The notes under the pieces: model-generated | Database searches by the model: none | Seen by the model: the letters and a program-made list of their open reading frames with translations, nothing else | What the model was told of the DNA's origin: nothing | Source of the DNA: Cupriavidus sp. P-10 | Lineage (GTDB): Bacteria; Pseudomonadota; Gammaproteobacteria; Burkholderiales; Burkholderiaceae | Length of the DNA: 64,000 bases | Reading direction: 5' to 3' | Assembly: GCF_003402535.2 (NCBI RefSeq) | Contig: NZ_AP025171.1 | Coordinates: forward strand, 2,294,001-2,358,000 | Shown: piece by piece, positions 9,075 through 20,117 of the stretch | How the letters are laid out: the number at the start of each line of letters is the position of its first letter | Numbering within the stretch: position 1 is the first letter of the stretch | Program-made: the position numbers and the translations under genes

Positions 9075-9362
9075 CTATTGCGCCGTGACCATCGATACTC
9101 CCGGCACGGTGCCGTTGATGATCTCTTCCGCAAAGCGCAGTGCGCCGCGGCGCGCGCCGCCCACGTTGTCCCAGGGCGCGGCATCCAGGCGGAACGTGCG
9201 TGCCTGCGCGCTTTCGGGCGATTCGCCGGCCAGGCAGATCACCACGGCCGCATCGAACGAGCGGTCGGGCCTGGGCTCTGGCCACACCCGCGCAACAGCA
9301 TGCTTGTACACCAGGGGATAGACGTCATATCCCTTATAAGTTGCAGCTGGATAAACATCCAT
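9075..9362 (-). CDS. Small hypothetical protein
   Basis: 95 residues from ATG 9362 with a strong GGAGG eight bases upstream. The N-terminal half has a strand-rich pattern (YKGYDVYPLVYKH) and the C-terminal half a helix (GGARRGALRFAEEIING). No signal peptide or metal-binding pattern. The family is not recognised. It is read in the same direction as the cold-shock gene to its right, but a terminator at 9465-9492 separates them. Confidence 0.68.
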   Translation of the reverse strand: MDVYPAATYKGYDVYPLVYKHAVARVWPEPRPDRSFDAAVVICLAGESPESAQARTFRLDAAPWDNVGGARRGALRFAEEIINGTVPGVSMVTAQ

Positions 9363-9464
9363 AACAGCCTCCGCCGGTTGGTGGTGTTCCCCTCACTCTA
9401 CGCCTGTTGCAGCGTCAGCAGTGGCTTTATTTCATACCGGTAAACGATGCCCCCGCAGAAAACA

Positions 9465-9492
9465 AAAAAGCTCCGCGCTGGCGGAGCTTTTT
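9465..9492 (-). terminator. Intrinsic terminator of the cold-shock gene
   Basis: The stem AAAAAGCTCCGC / GCGGAGCTTTTT (12 bp) closes on a 4-nt loop GCTG, giving a T-rich end on either strand. It lies 47 bp after the stop of the leftward csp gene, so it mainly terminates that transcript. Confidence 0.85.
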
Positions 9493-9539
9493 GACTGAAC
9501 TGGCGCCGAGGCGCGCAGTGCAATGCTGGTCGGCTAGAC

Positions 9540-9743
9540 TCAGATCGGCTCGATCTTGGTCGCGGCCGGGCCCTTCTGGCCAACGCCGGCGACGTAGCGA
9601 ACCTTCTGGCCTTCTTGCAGCGACTTGAAACCGCTGCCTTGAATTTCGGAGAAGTGCGCGAACAGGTCGTTGCCGCCTGCATCAGGGGTAATGAAGCCAA
9701 AACCCTTCGAATCGTTGAACCACTTGACGGTACCGGTTTCCAT
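9540..9743 (-). CDS. Cold-shock protein, CspA family
   Basis: 67 residues forming one cold-shock OB-fold domain. The RNA-binding motifs RNP1 (KGFGFITPD) and RNP2 (DLFAHFSEI) are intact, and the N-terminus [16 protein letters not shown] is typical of Burkholderiales CspA proteins. CspA-type proteins melt RNA secondary structure, act in the cytoplasm and are often induced by cold or entry into new growth. The gene has its own sigma-70 promoter, a leader of about 138 nt and a terminator, so it is monocistronic. Which csp paralogue it is cannot be decided here. Confidence 0.95.
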   Translation of the reverse strand: METGTVKWFNDSKGFGFITPDAGGNDLFAHFSEIQGSGFKSLQEGQKVRYVAGVGQKGPAATKIEPI

Positions 9744-9881
9744 GTTGGATTCCTCAATAAGTAATTCTTGCCTGGCAAAAGCGCCGGCAAGGCATGACGA
9801 TCAAGGAAGTAACTTGGAGAAAAAGTGGCGCCGTGTGGGCAAGCACCTGGACTTCGAGATTGCTGCTTGATTGATCCTGCA
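9744..9881 (-). promoter_or_regulatory. Long 5' leader of the cold-shock gene
   Basis: If transcription starts about seven bases after the -10 box at 9888-9893, the untranslated leader is about 138 nt. Long leaders that refold with temperature are characteristic of cspA-type messengers. The leader includes a GCGCCGGCAAGGC segment that can pair locally. Temperature control is inferred, not seen. Confidence 0.5.
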
Positions 9882-9887
9882 TCCACC

Positions 9888-9916
9888 CTTATACAGGTGC
9901 CCCCAGCCCGAGTCAA
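9888..9916 (-). promoter_or_regulatory. Sigma-70 promoter of the cold-shock gene
   Basis: Read on the minus strand: TTGACT at 9916-9911, a 17-bp spacer, then TATAAG at 9893-9888. This is close to consensus in boxes and exact in spacing, and it points at the csp gene. Confidence 0.75.
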
Positions 9917-10025
9917 CGAACTTCGGCGGTTCGGCAGGAAATTGGGGCAATAAGCGGCGCATGCGCTTGTTGCGGGCCGCGCGGCCCGTGCATGCTACAG
10001 TGCCGCATCGAACGGACAAGACCGG

Positions 10026-10244
10026 ATGACACTCTGTACTGCCTGCCAGGCCATCGAACGCCACCAACGCGGCGCCCCCGGGCACGCCGCGCTGCGCATT
10101 ACCGATACCCAACGCATCAAGCCGCCCGGGTCAGCCGCGGTGACCATCAGCACCTTTGTGTGCCAGGACTGCGGCGCGCTATGGACCTACCGGGACCAGA
10201 AAAGCGGCACGGAACAAGGTTGGGAAGTGCAGAAGGACTCTTAG
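10026..10244 (+). CDS. Small CxxC...CxxC (zinc-ribbon-like) protein
   Basis: 72 residues from ATG 10026. A CTAC pair near the N-terminus and a CQDC pair near residue 47 are spaced as in small zinc ribbons, followed by [17 protein letters not shown]. No membrane helix. I do not recognise a named family; a structural or nucleic-acid-binding zinc site is a guess from the cysteine spacing. The gene is divergent from the cold-shock gene and ends in a strong bidirectional terminator. Confidence 0.65.
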   Translation: MTLCTACQAIERHQRGAPGHAALRITDTQRIKPPGSAAVTISTFVCQDCGALWTYRDQKSGTEQGWEVQKDS

Positions 10245-10263
10245 CCCGGCCCGGAAAAGAAAA

Positions 10264-10290
10264 AACCCCGGGGGCCTTGCCCCCGGGGTT
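10264..10290. terminator. Bidirectional terminator between convergent genes
   Basis: A 12-bp perfect stem AACCCCGGGGGC / GCCCCCGGGGTT with a 3-nt loop. An A-tract on the left serves as the T-tract for leftward transcripts. It lies 20 bp after the zinc-ribbon-like gene and 37 bp after the stop of icd. Confidence 0.8.
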
Positions 10291-10326
10291 GCGATCTTGC
10301 CGGGCCGCCAGGCGGGCCAGTGCCGA

Positions 10327-12564
<2,238 letters not shown>

Positions 12565-12920
12565 TGCTTCTCTCAGATCCTCGAACGGTGGGTGGGATAT
12601 CTGCCTGCCGGGCGATGAGAGCCCCTGGCAGGGCAACAAACTAGGCGAAAGATAGAATTTTGCCTCAGTTTCCTGTCAGGAGTCTGAAAACCACCGCAAT
12701 TTGCGCGGCAATCGGGCAGAAATTTGGGCCGGCGTTCGGCCGGCGGCGCTCGGTTCCTTCCCTTGCACCCGAACGGTGCCGCTCTGGCAACCGATTTGAC
12801 ATTTCGGGACAAGCGGGCGCCGGCAGACCTGCTGTGCGGGGTGCGCCCGACGGATCACAGAGTTGTCAAACTTGACGCCGACAATGTCGGCTTTTGTCCT
12901 CTCGACGCCAAGGAACCGAT
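12565..12920. other. 356-bp divergent intergenic region (icd / phytase-like gene)
   Basis: No gene is supported here. For icd a possible weak promoter (CTGACA, 17 bp, TCTATC on the minus strand) lies about 95 bp before its ATG. On the plus strand a TTGACA at 12796-12801 has no matching -10. A perfect hairpin GCCGACA-A-TGTCGGC followed by TTTT lies at 12877-12891, 30 bp before the next start. Confidence 0.45.
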
Positions 12921-14291
12921 ATGTCCCGACCTTTGCCTGCCCTGCCGCTGGCCCGGCTCGCCGTGGCCGCCGCCCTGCTGGGCGCCCTGCCGGCGTGGGC
13001 CGATGCGCCTGAAGCCTTCCCGGCCACGCTCGCCGGCCACGCCGTGCTGCCCGCGCAAACGCTGCTGGCCGTGCCCAAGGACGCTCCGGCCGACCTGCGG
13101 CTCAGCGGCAAGTTCACCACCGCGCAGCGTACCGAGGCGCCCGGCACGGTCGAAGGCAAGTCCAATGGCCGGCCAACCGGCATCTCGCTGCCGTTCCGCG
13201 GCCAGCCCGCACAGGGCCACTCCGGCATCAAGCGCATGGCCGACGGCAGCTTCTGGCTGCTGACCGACAACGGCGCGGGCGCCAAGGCCAACTCGCCCGA
13301 CTTCATGCTGTACCTGAACCAGTACACGGTGGATTTCGGCACCGGCCAGTTCCGGCGCCTGAAGACGATCTTCCTGCACGATCCGGACAAGAAAGTGTCG
13401 TTCCGCATCGTCCATGAGGGCACGAAGCAGCGCTACCTGACCGGCTCGGACTTCGATACCGAGAGCTTCCAGTTCGCGGGCGGCGCCATCTGGATCGGCG
13501 ACGAGTTCGGCCCGTTCCTGATCAAGGCCGACATGAACGGCAAGGTGCTGGCGGTGTTCGAAACCATGGTCGACGGCAACGTGGTGCGCTCGCCCGACCA
13601 TCCGGCGGTCACAACGCCAGCCGCGCCCGACGCTGGCATCAGGTTCCAGGTAAAGCGCTCGAAGGGCTTCGAGGGCATGGCGGCATCGCCCGACGGCGGC
13701 AAGCTGTATGCGCTGCTGGAAGGCGCGCTGTGGAACGAAGCGGCCAAGGGTTACGAGAGCGAAGGCGGCAAGCCCTACCTGCGCGTGCTGGAATTCGACG
13801 TGAAGCGGCAGGCCTGGACCGGCCGCCACTGGAAGTATGTGCTGGAAGGCGCGAGCCATGCCATCGGCGATTTCAACATGATCGACGCCAATACCGGCCT
13901 GATCATCGAGCGCGACAATGGCGAAGGCACGCCCGACAAGGCCTGCCCGGCCGGGCAGAAGCGACCGGACTGCTTCGATGATGTGGCGAAGTTCAAGCGG
14001 GTCTACAAGGTCGAGCTGACCGATGCCAACGCCGGCGGGCCGCTGCGCAAGATCGGCTATGTCGACCTGCTGCGCATTGCCGATCCGGGCAAGCTGGCGC
14101 GCAAGCCGCTGACCGATGGGGTGCTGGCCTTCCCGTTCTTCACCATCGAGAACGTCGACGTGGTCGACGCCACGCATATCGTGGTCGGCAATGACAACAA
14201 CCTGCCATTCAGTACCAGCCGCGAACCGAATCGCGCGGATGATAATGAGCTGGTGTTGCTGGAGGTGGGAGAGTTTCTGAAGGCGCGGTGA
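12921..14291 (+). CDS. Exported esterase-like phytase-family protein
   Basis: 456 residues from ATG 12921 with AAGGA seven bases upstream. Residues 1-27 are a signal peptide (hydrophobic core LAVAAALLGALPAWA ending in AWA-D), so the protein is exported to the periplasm or beyond. The mature part matches the 'esterase-like activity of phytase' family (PF13449 as I recall it), with GHSGIKRMADGSFWLLTDNG, SKGFEGMAASPDGGKLYALLEGA and FFTIENVDVVD, a beta-propeller-like pattern. Proteins of this family are linked to phosphoester hydrolysis, but the substrate here is unknown. It stands alone, convergent with a chemoreceptor gene. Confidence 0.85.
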   Translation: MSRPLPALPLARLAVAAALLGALPAWADAPEAFPATLAGHAVLPAQTLLAVPKDAPADLRLSGKFTTAQRTEAPGTVEGKSNGRPTGISLPFRGQPAQGHSGIKRMADGSFWLLTDNGAGAKANSPDFMLYLNQYTVDFGTGQFRRLKTIFLHDPDKKVSFRIVHEGTKQRYLTGSDFDTESFQFAGGAIWIGDEFGPFLIKADMNGKVLAVFETMVDGNVVRSPDHPAVTTPAAPDAGIRFQVKRSKGFEGMAASPDGGKLYALLEGALWNEAAKGYESEGGKPYLRVLEFDVKRQAWTGRHWKYVLEGASHAIGDFNMIDANTGLIIERDNGEGTPDKACPAGQKRPDCFDDVAKFKRVYKVELTDANAGGPLRKIGYVDLLRIADPGKLARKPLTDGVLAFPFFTIENVDVVDATHIVVGNDNNLPFSTSREPNRADDNELVLLEVGEFLKAR

Positions 14292-14298
14292 GGCGGTG

Positions 14299-14328
14299 CT
14301 CCCCTCTCCCGCTTGCGGGAGAGGGGAG
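14299..14328. repeat. Hairpin repeat element, copy 1
   Basis: A perfect 14-bp stem CTCCCCTCTCCCGC / GCGGGAGAGGGGAG with loop TT. It starts 7 bp after the phytase-like gene and ends 18 bp before the stop of the convergent chemoreceptor gene, so it can act as a shared terminator. The tail AAAACTGGCGG to the right matches the other copies. Confidence 0.85.
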
Positions 14329-14346
14329 AAAACTGGCGGCAAACGA

Positions 14347-15888
14347 TCAGGCCGCGAGCCTGAACGTCGACACCGCTTCCTTCAACCGCTGCGCCTGCTC
14401 TTCCAGCGAACCCGCAGCCGCGGCCGCCTCTTCCACCAGCGCCGCGTTCTGCTGCGTGACGGTATCCATCTGCGTCACAGCCTGGTTCACCTGTTCGATC
14501 CCCGAACTCTGCTCGGCCGAAGCCGCGCTGATCTCGCCCATGATGTCGGTCACGCGCTTGACCGCCGCGACGATCTCTTCCATGGTCTGGCCCGACTGCG
14601 TCACCAGCATGGAGCCCTTCTCGACGCGATCGACCGAATCCCCGATCAGCGCCTTGATCTCCTTGGCCGCCGTTGCACTGCGCTGCGCCAGGCTGCGCAC
14701 TTCGCCCGCCACCACGGCAAAGCCACGGCCCTGCTCGCCGGCGCGCGCCGCTTCCACCGCCGCGTTCAGTGCCAGGATATTGGTCTGGAAGGCGATGCCT
14801 TCGATCACGGCAATGATGTCGACCACCTTCTTCGACGCGCCGTTGATCTCTTCCATGGTCTCGGCCACCTTGCCCGCGACTTCGCCGCCCTTCTCCGCGA
14901 TATCCGACGCATTGACCGCCAGCGCGCTGGCCTGGCGCGCGTTGTCCGCGTTCTGGCGCACGATGCTGGTCAGTTCTTCCATGCTGGCCGCGGTCTGCTG
15001 CAGCGACGAGGCCTGTTCCTCGGTACGCTGCGACAGGTCGGTATTGCCCGCCGCGATCTGGCTGGTGCCGGACACGATCGACTCGGTCCCCGCGCGCACC
15101 TGGCGCACGATGCGCAGGATATTGGCGTTCATGTCAGCCAGCGCCTGCAGCAGCTGACCGGTCTCGTCGCGGCTGTCGACGTCGATGCGGCTGGTCAGGT
15201 CGCCCGAGGCCACGGTGCGGGCCACCGCCACGGCGCGGTGCAACGGGCGCGTGATGCCGCTGGTCAGCCAGACCGAAAAGGCAATACCGATCGCCAGCAC
15301 CACCACACCGAGCCCGATCAGGCTGTTGCGGGCGTTGACGTAGATCTCGTTGATCTCGCGCGCGGTGGCGTCGATGCTGGCGCGCTGGATGTCGAGCAGT
15401 TTCTGGATCTCGGCGAGGTAGGCGTCGCCGGCGGGGACGAACTCTTTTTCCAGCACCTGGTTGGCCTCTTCGGTCAGGCCTTCCAGCTTGAGCTTGGTGA
15501 TCTTGTCGCGGCCGTTGTTGTACGGGTCGCGTACGCCCAGGATCTTCTGGAACGCGGCCTTTTCCGCTTCAGAACTGAGCATCGGCTGCAGCTTGTCGCG
15601 CAGCTGCGCGATGCCTTCGATCGACGCCTTGGTCTCGGCGGCAAAGAACTGGCCCAGCGACGGGTCGGCGCTGCGCGCCACCGCGGTGGTGCGGCGCACG
15701 CTGGTGTGCATGAGCCGGTACCAGTCGCTGACCAGCCGCTCCTTGGTCAGCGGCTGCTGCATCATCGCATGCGTGCGTTCTGCCACCTGCTGCAGGCGCA
15801 TCATGCCAAATACCGTCATGAGCGCGGATAGCAGCAATACCACCCCAAAACCAATGCCGAGGCGCACCCCGATACCTAGATTCTTCAT
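14347..15888 (-). CDS. Methyl-accepting chemotaxis protein
   Basis: 513 residues in Tsr/Tar-like order. Transmembrane helix 1 covers about residues 9-31, and a four-helix-bundle periplasmic sensor about 32-188. Helix 2 is at about 189-210, the HAMP domain at about 211-265, and the long cytoplasmic coiled coil runs to the end. The signalling tip reads [20 protein letters not shown] and is followed by [18 protein letters not shown], the universal CheA/CheW contact region. The C-terminus lacks an NWETF-type CheR-docking pentapeptide. The ligand is unknown. The neighbours are not chemotaxis genes, so it is a dispersed receptor. Confidence 0.95.
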   Translation of the reverse strand: MKNLGIGVRLGIGFGVVLLLSALMTVFGMMRLQQVAERTHAMMQQPLTKERLVSDWYRLMHTSVRRTTAVARSADPSLGQFFAAETKASIEGIAQLRDKLQPMLSSEAEKAAFQKILGVRDPYNNGRDKITKLKLEGLTEEANQVLEKEFVPAGDAYLAEIQKLLDIQRASIDATAREINEIYVNARNSLIGLGVVVLAIGIAFSVWLTSGITRPLHRAVAVARTVASGDLTSRIDVDSRDETGQLLQALADMNANILRIVRQVRAGTESIVSGTSQIAAGNTDLSQRTEEQASSLQQTAASMEELTSIVRQNADNARQASALAVNASDIAEKGGEVAGKVAETMEEINGASKKVVDIIAVIEGIAFQTNILALNAAVEAARAGEQGRGFAVVAGEVRSLAQRSATAAKEIKALIGDSVDRVEKGSMLVTQSGQTMEEIVAAVKRVTDIMGEISAASAEQSSGIEQVNQAVTQMDTVTQQNAALVEEAAAAAGSLEEQAQRLKEAVSTFRLAA

Positions 15889-16161
15889 TTCTTCTACCTG
15901 ATTAGGACTGGTTATGGCGAAGTGCCGACGCTCGGTGGGCGCGGCGTTCTCCGCTCTCGTCGTCCGCGGGCAGGCCCGATGGGCCGGCGCAGGTGCGGGC
16001 TATGGATGGCAACGGCATGGGGGGCCGAAACTTTAGGGTCTTCCTCGATTGACGGCTAGAAGTGTGCGGAGACCGGCTATAGTGGAGAGATATCCGGCGC
16101 AGGGCCGTCCCGCCGGCCCGCGCCACCCTGCTCAAGCTTCCCCCCAACCAGGAGATCCAGC

Positions 16162-16593
16162 ATGGCCACGCCTCCCAATCCTTTCGCCGATTTCACCAAG
16201 CTGATGGAGCAGTTCCGCGTGCCGGGCCTAGACATGACCGCCGTGATCGAGGCGCGCCGCAAGGACATCGAAGCCCTGACCGAGGCCAACAAGCTGGCCT
16301 ACGAGGGCATGCAGGCAGTGATGATGAAGCAGCAGGAAATCTTCACGCAGACCATGCAGCAACTGCAGGCCGCCGCGCAGCAGTACGCCACCGGGGGCAA
16401 TCCGGCCGAGGCGATGGCCAAGCATGGCGAACTGGTGCAGCGTGCACTGCACCAGGCGTTCGAGAACATGCGCGAGCTGGCCGAGACCGCGCAGAAGGCG
16501 CAGACCGAGGCGCTGACAGTGATCGGCAAGCGCGCCGAGCAGAACGTCAAGGAGGCTGGCCAACTGTTCCAGCAGGCTGGGAAGAAAAGCTAG
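16162..16593 (+). CDS. Phasin-family protein
   Basis: 143 residues, mostly amphipathic helix and free of cysteine. The pattern FADFTKLMEQFRVPGLDMTAVIEARRKDIEAL..NKLAYEGMQAVMMKQQEI is diagnostic of the short Burkholderiales phasins that coat polyhydroxyalkanoate granules and help set their size and number. ATG 16162 has CAGGAG seven bases upstream. The SulP transporter gene starts only 9 bp after its stop, an unusual partner. Several phasins exist in Cupriavidus, and which of them this is cannot be told from the sequence alone. Confidence 0.88.
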   Translation: MATPPNPFADFTKLMEQFRVPGLDMTAVIEARRKDIEALTEANKLAYEGMQAVMMKQQEIFTQTMQQLQAAAQQYATGGNPAEAMAKHGELVQRALHQAFENMRELAETAQKAQTEALTVIGKRAEQNVKEAGQLFQQAGKKS

Positions 16594-16602
16594 CGACCGG
16601 CC

Positions 16603-18384
16603 GTGGCATCGGAGGGCTTGCCCGCACGTTCCCGAAACCTGCTGCGCGCCACGCTGGCGCGCCTGATGCCCGGCGCCACCGAGCTGCTGCACTACCGCCG
16701 CGCCGATTTCGGCGTGGACCTGCAGGCCGGTGTCTCGGTGGCCGCGGTCAGCCTGCCGATCAGCGTGGCGTACGCCCAGCTTGCCGGCTTCAGCCCGGTG
16801 GTGGGCCTGTACAGCGTGGTGCTGCCGATGCTGGCCTATGCGCTGTTCGGCTCGTCGCGCCAGATGATCGTCGGGCCCGACGCCGCCACCTGCGCCATGA
16901 TCGCCGCGACGCTGTCGCCGCTGGCACTGCCCGACAGCGAAGCCTATCGGGCGCTGTCGGTATCGCTGACTTTGCTCACCGGCGTGTTCTGCGTGCTCGC
17001 CGGCAAGTTCCGGCTCGGCTTCCTGGCTGACTTCCTCTCGGTGCCGATCCTGGCCGGCCTGCTCAACGGCGTGGCCATCAATATCGCCTTCAGCCAGCTC
17101 GGCAAGGTCACCGGGCTGACGCTGGCCGGCCGCGACGTGATCGGCCAGGCGGAGTCGCTGCTGCGGCACCTCGGCAGCATCCATTGGCCCACCGCCGCGC
17201 TGGCCGCGCTGACGCTGGCGGTGTACTTCGGCGCCCGGGCCTGGCAGCCGCGCGCGCCAGGAGCGTTGTTCGCGCTCGCGGTAGCGACCTTTGTCACATG
17301 GATGCTGGGGCTGCAGGGGCTTGGGGTCCAGGTGGTCGGCCCGGTGCCGGCTGGCCTGCCGCCTCTGATCGCACCGTCGATGCCGCACGAGCTGTTCGGC
17401 ACGCTGGTCCCGGCCGCAGCCGCGCTGGCACTGGTGTCGCTCAGCAGCGGCCTGCTGACCAGCCGCAGCTTCGCCGCGCGCAACGGCTACAGCGTCGACG
17501 CCAGCCAGGAATTCATCGGCATCGGCGCCGCCAGCATCGCCAGCGCGCTCAGCCAGGGCTTCGCGGTCAGCGGGTCGAGCTCGCGCACCGCCATCAACGA
17601 GGCCGCCGGCGGGCGCACGCGCATGGTGTCGGTGATCGGCGCAGTGACCGTGCTGCTGGTGTTGCTCTTTCTCACTGACCTGCTGGCCGCACTACCCGCA
17701 GCGGCGCTAGGCGCCATCCTGATTGCGTCGGCCTTCAGCCTGTTCGACTTCGGCGGCCTGATGGCCCTGCGCCGCTACAGCCGCAGCGAGCACGGCATCG
17801 CGCTGGTCACGGTGGCGGGCGTGGTGCTGCTGGGTGTGATGTCGGGCATCCTGCTGGCGGTCGCCATTGCCCTGTTGCGCTTCCTGGCGCAGATGGCGCG
17901 CCCCGGCGAGCAGCAGCTTGGCCGCTGGAATGGGCACGATGGCTTCTACGAACTCGCCCACTACCCCGAGGCCAGGGCAGTGCCGGGCCTGCTGATCTAT
18001 CGCTTCGAATCGCCGCTGACGTTCTTCAACGCGGATTTCGTGCGCCAGCGCGTAGTGGCGCTGGCGACCCTGCACGACGCGCGCTGGGCGGTGATCGATG
18101 CCATATCGATCGCACACGTGGACCTGACCGGCGCCACCATGATGCGCGATTTGCAGGCCCAGCTCGCGGCCAGAGGGTCGCAGCTGGTGATAGCAGGTCG
18201 TACGGCGCAGCTGACCGCATGGCTGAACCAGCGCGGCATTGCGCCGGACAGCACCGGGATTCTGTTTTATCCGTCCAAACAGGCTGCGCTGGAGGCGTAC
18301 CACGTCTGCGAAGCAAGGCATCGCAACGCGGATGGCGCGGCGGCAACGGGCACGGAGACAACGGCGCCAGGGCCGGTAGCCTGA
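16603..18384 (+). CDS. SulP-family anion transporter with STAS domain
   Basis: 593 residues from GTG 16603, nine bases after the phasin stop; an ATG at 16663 would shorten it by 20 residues. Residues about 30-440 are a SulP membrane domain with VSVAAVSLPISVAYAQLAGF (helix 1 region), GPDAATCAMIAATL and SGSSSRTAINEAAGGRT. Residues about 455-570 form a cytoplasmic STAS domain (FFNADFVRQRV, DAISIAHVDLTGATMMRDL). SulP proteins carry sulfate, bicarbonate, dicarboxylates or other anions; the substrate is not evident. Co-expression with the phasin is suggested by spacing. No carbonic anhydrase or sulfur gene is nearby. Confidence 0.92.
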   Translation: MASEGLPARSRNLLRATLARLMPGATELLHYRRADFGVDLQAGVSVAAVSLPISVAYAQLAGFSPVVGLYSVVLPMLAYALFGSSRQMIVGPDAATCAMIAATLSPLALPDSEAYRALSVSLTLLTGVFCVLAGKFRLGFLADFLSVPILAGLLNGVAINIAFSQLGKVTGLTLAGRDVIGQAESLLRHLGSIHWPTAALAALTLAVYFGARAWQPRAPGALFALAVATFVTWMLGLQGLGVQVVGPVPAGLPPLIAPSMPHELFGTLVPAAAALALVSLSSGLLTSRSFAARNGYSVDASQEFIGIGAASIASALSQGFAVSGSSSRTAINEAAGGRTRMVSVIGAVTVLLVLLFLTDLLAALPAAALGAILIASAFSLFDFGGLMALRRYSRSEHGIALVTVAGVVLLGVMSGILLAVAIALLRFLAQMARPGEQQLGRWNGHDGFYELAHYPEARAVPGLLIYRFESPLTFFNADFVRQRVVALATLHDARWAVIDAISIAHVDLTGATMMRDLQAQLAARGSQLVIAGRTAQLTAWLNQRGIAPDSTGILFYPSKQAALEAYHVCEARHRNADGAAATGTETTAPGPVA

Positions 18385-18482
18385 GGGGACGCGCCGACGT
18401 GCCTTCACCGGGTTCCCCTGCCTGCCGGGGCAGCTCGGTCTGGTACGGTGGCCGGCTTTGCACCGGCCGTCCGCTCAGATCG

Positions 18483-19826
18483 TCAGATCACCCCTTGCGC
18501 CAACATGGCATCCGCCACCTTGACGAAGCCGGCGATATTCGCGCCCTCGACATAGTTGATATACCCGCCCGCCTTCTGCCCGTGGTGGATGCAGTTCTGG
18601 TGGATGTCCTTCATGATCGCGTGCAGCTTCTCGTCGACCTCGGCGTGGTGCCACGACAGGCGCATCGCGTTCTGCGACATCTCCAGGCCGGAAGTCGCCA
18701 CGCCGCCGGCGTTGCTGGCCTTGCCCGGTGCGTAGAGGATCTTTGCGTCGACGAAGCGGTCCACCGCTTCCAGCGTCGACGGCATGTTGGCACCTTCAGC
18801 CACGCAGATCACGCCGTTGCCGAGCAGGGTTTCAGCATCGTTGCCATCGAGTTCGTTCTGCGTTGCGCACGGCAGCGCCACGTCGGCGGGCACGTGCCAC
18901 GGGGTGCGGCCGGCTTCGAAGTTCATGTCGTGGCGCGCGGCGAAGTCCACCAGGCGGCCGCGCTCTTCGTTCTTGAAGGCCATGACTTCAGCCAGCTGCT
19001 CGGTGGTCATGCCTTGCGGGTAGTGCAGCACGCCGCCGGAGTCCGACAGGGTCAGCACCTTGGCACCGAGTTCGATCGCCTTCTCGGCAGCGTATTGCGC
19101 CACGTTGCCCGAGCCGGAGATCAGCACGCGCAGGCCGTCGAAGGCGCGGCCGCGTCGGTGCAGCATTTCCTGGGCAAAGTAGACGGTGCCGTAGCCGGTG
19201 GCTTCCGGGCGCATCAGGCTGCCGCCATAAGCCAGGCCCTTGCCGGTGAACACGCAGGCGGACTGGTTCGACAGCTTCTTCATCATGCCCGCCATGAAGC
19301 CAACTTCACGCGCGCCCACGCCGATGTCGCCGGCCGGGATATCGGTGTCCGGGCCCAGGTGACGGTACAGCTCGGTCACCAGGGCCTGGCAGAAGCGCAT
19401 CACTTCGCCATCGGACTTGCCCTTGGGATCGAAGTCCGAGCCGCCCTTGCCGCCGCCCATGGGCAGCGTGGTCAGCGCGTTCTTGAAGGTCTGCTCGAAG
19501 CCCAGGAACTTCAGCACCGACAGGTTCACGGTCGGGTGGAAGCGCATGCCGCCCTTGTACGGGCCGATCGCCGAGCTGTGCTGGACGCGGAAGGCGCGGT
19601 TGACCTGCACCTGGTTGCGGTCATCGGTCCAGGCCACGCGGAACTGGATCACGCGCTCGGGTTCGACCAGCCGCTCGAGCAGCGCCTGGTCTGCGTAGCG
19701 CGGATTGCGCTCGACGAACGGCCAGAGCGTCATCATCACTTCCTTCACTGCCTGGAGGAATTCAGGTTGATTGGGGTCGCGGCGGGCGACCCCCGCCAGG
19801 AATGCGTCGAGGGAAGGAGCGTTCAC
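18483..19826 (-). CDS. gdhA: Glutamate dehydrogenase, NADP-type
   Basis: 447 residues from GTG 19826, exactly the length of the E. coli GdhA subunit. The open frame continues 63 codons upstream, but that part lacks any family match. Motifs: LVEPERVIQFRVAWTDDRN, the substrate-binding KGGMRFHP, the catalytic-lysine loop LPMGGGKGGSDFDPKGK, and the Rossmann region SGSGNVAQYAAEKAIELGA. It interconverts 2-oxoglutarate plus ammonia and glutamate in the cytoplasm. The gene stands alone, convergent with the SulP gene. Confidence 0.95.
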   Translation of the reverse strand: MNAPSLDAFLAGVARRDPNQPEFLQAVKEVMMTLWPFVERNPRYADQALLERLVEPERVIQFRVAWTDDRNQVQVNRAFRVQHSSAIGPYKGGMRFHPTVNLSVLKFLGFEQTFKNALTTLPMGGGKGGSDFDPKGKSDGEVMRFCQALVTELYRHLGPDTDIPAGDIGVGAREVGFMAGMMKKLSNQSACVFTGKGLAYGGSLMRPEATGYGTVYFAQEMLHRRGRAFDGLRVLISGSGNVAQYAAEKAIELGAKVLTLSDSGGVLHYPQGMTTEQLAEVMAFKNEERGRLVDFAARHDMNFEAGRTPWHVPADVALPCATQNELDGNDAETLLGNGVICVAEGANMPSTLEAVDRFVDAKILYAPGKASNAGGVATSGLEMSQNAMRLSWHHAEVDEKLHAIMKDIHQNCIHHGQKAGGYINYVEGANIAGFVKVADAMLAQGVI

Positions 19827-20117
19827 GATGTCTCTGCTGTGCTGGATGCTGTAACTGGATCTGACGGCCCTGCCGGGTGGTGCCGGTCTCTGAAGCCGCG
19901 TGGCGTTGCGCCGAGGGGAAGGTGGGTGGCCTCCGGTTGTCCAGACATTTACGGCATGCCGCGCCTGTCTGGCAACCCGAAACTGTAGCACCGGCATGGG
20001 GCATGTGGCAGTCAAAACACCTGTGACTGCAATGGCGAGGCTACATTTTGGTGCGAACAGCGGGGCTTTCCGTGCGATCAGCGCACAAATGCGATCGAAA
20101 AACGACTTGCCACGCGT

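Noticed and set aside
16049..16083. TTGACG ... TATAGT as a phasin promoter
   Set aside because: The spacer is 23 bp, too long for a sigma-70 promoter.
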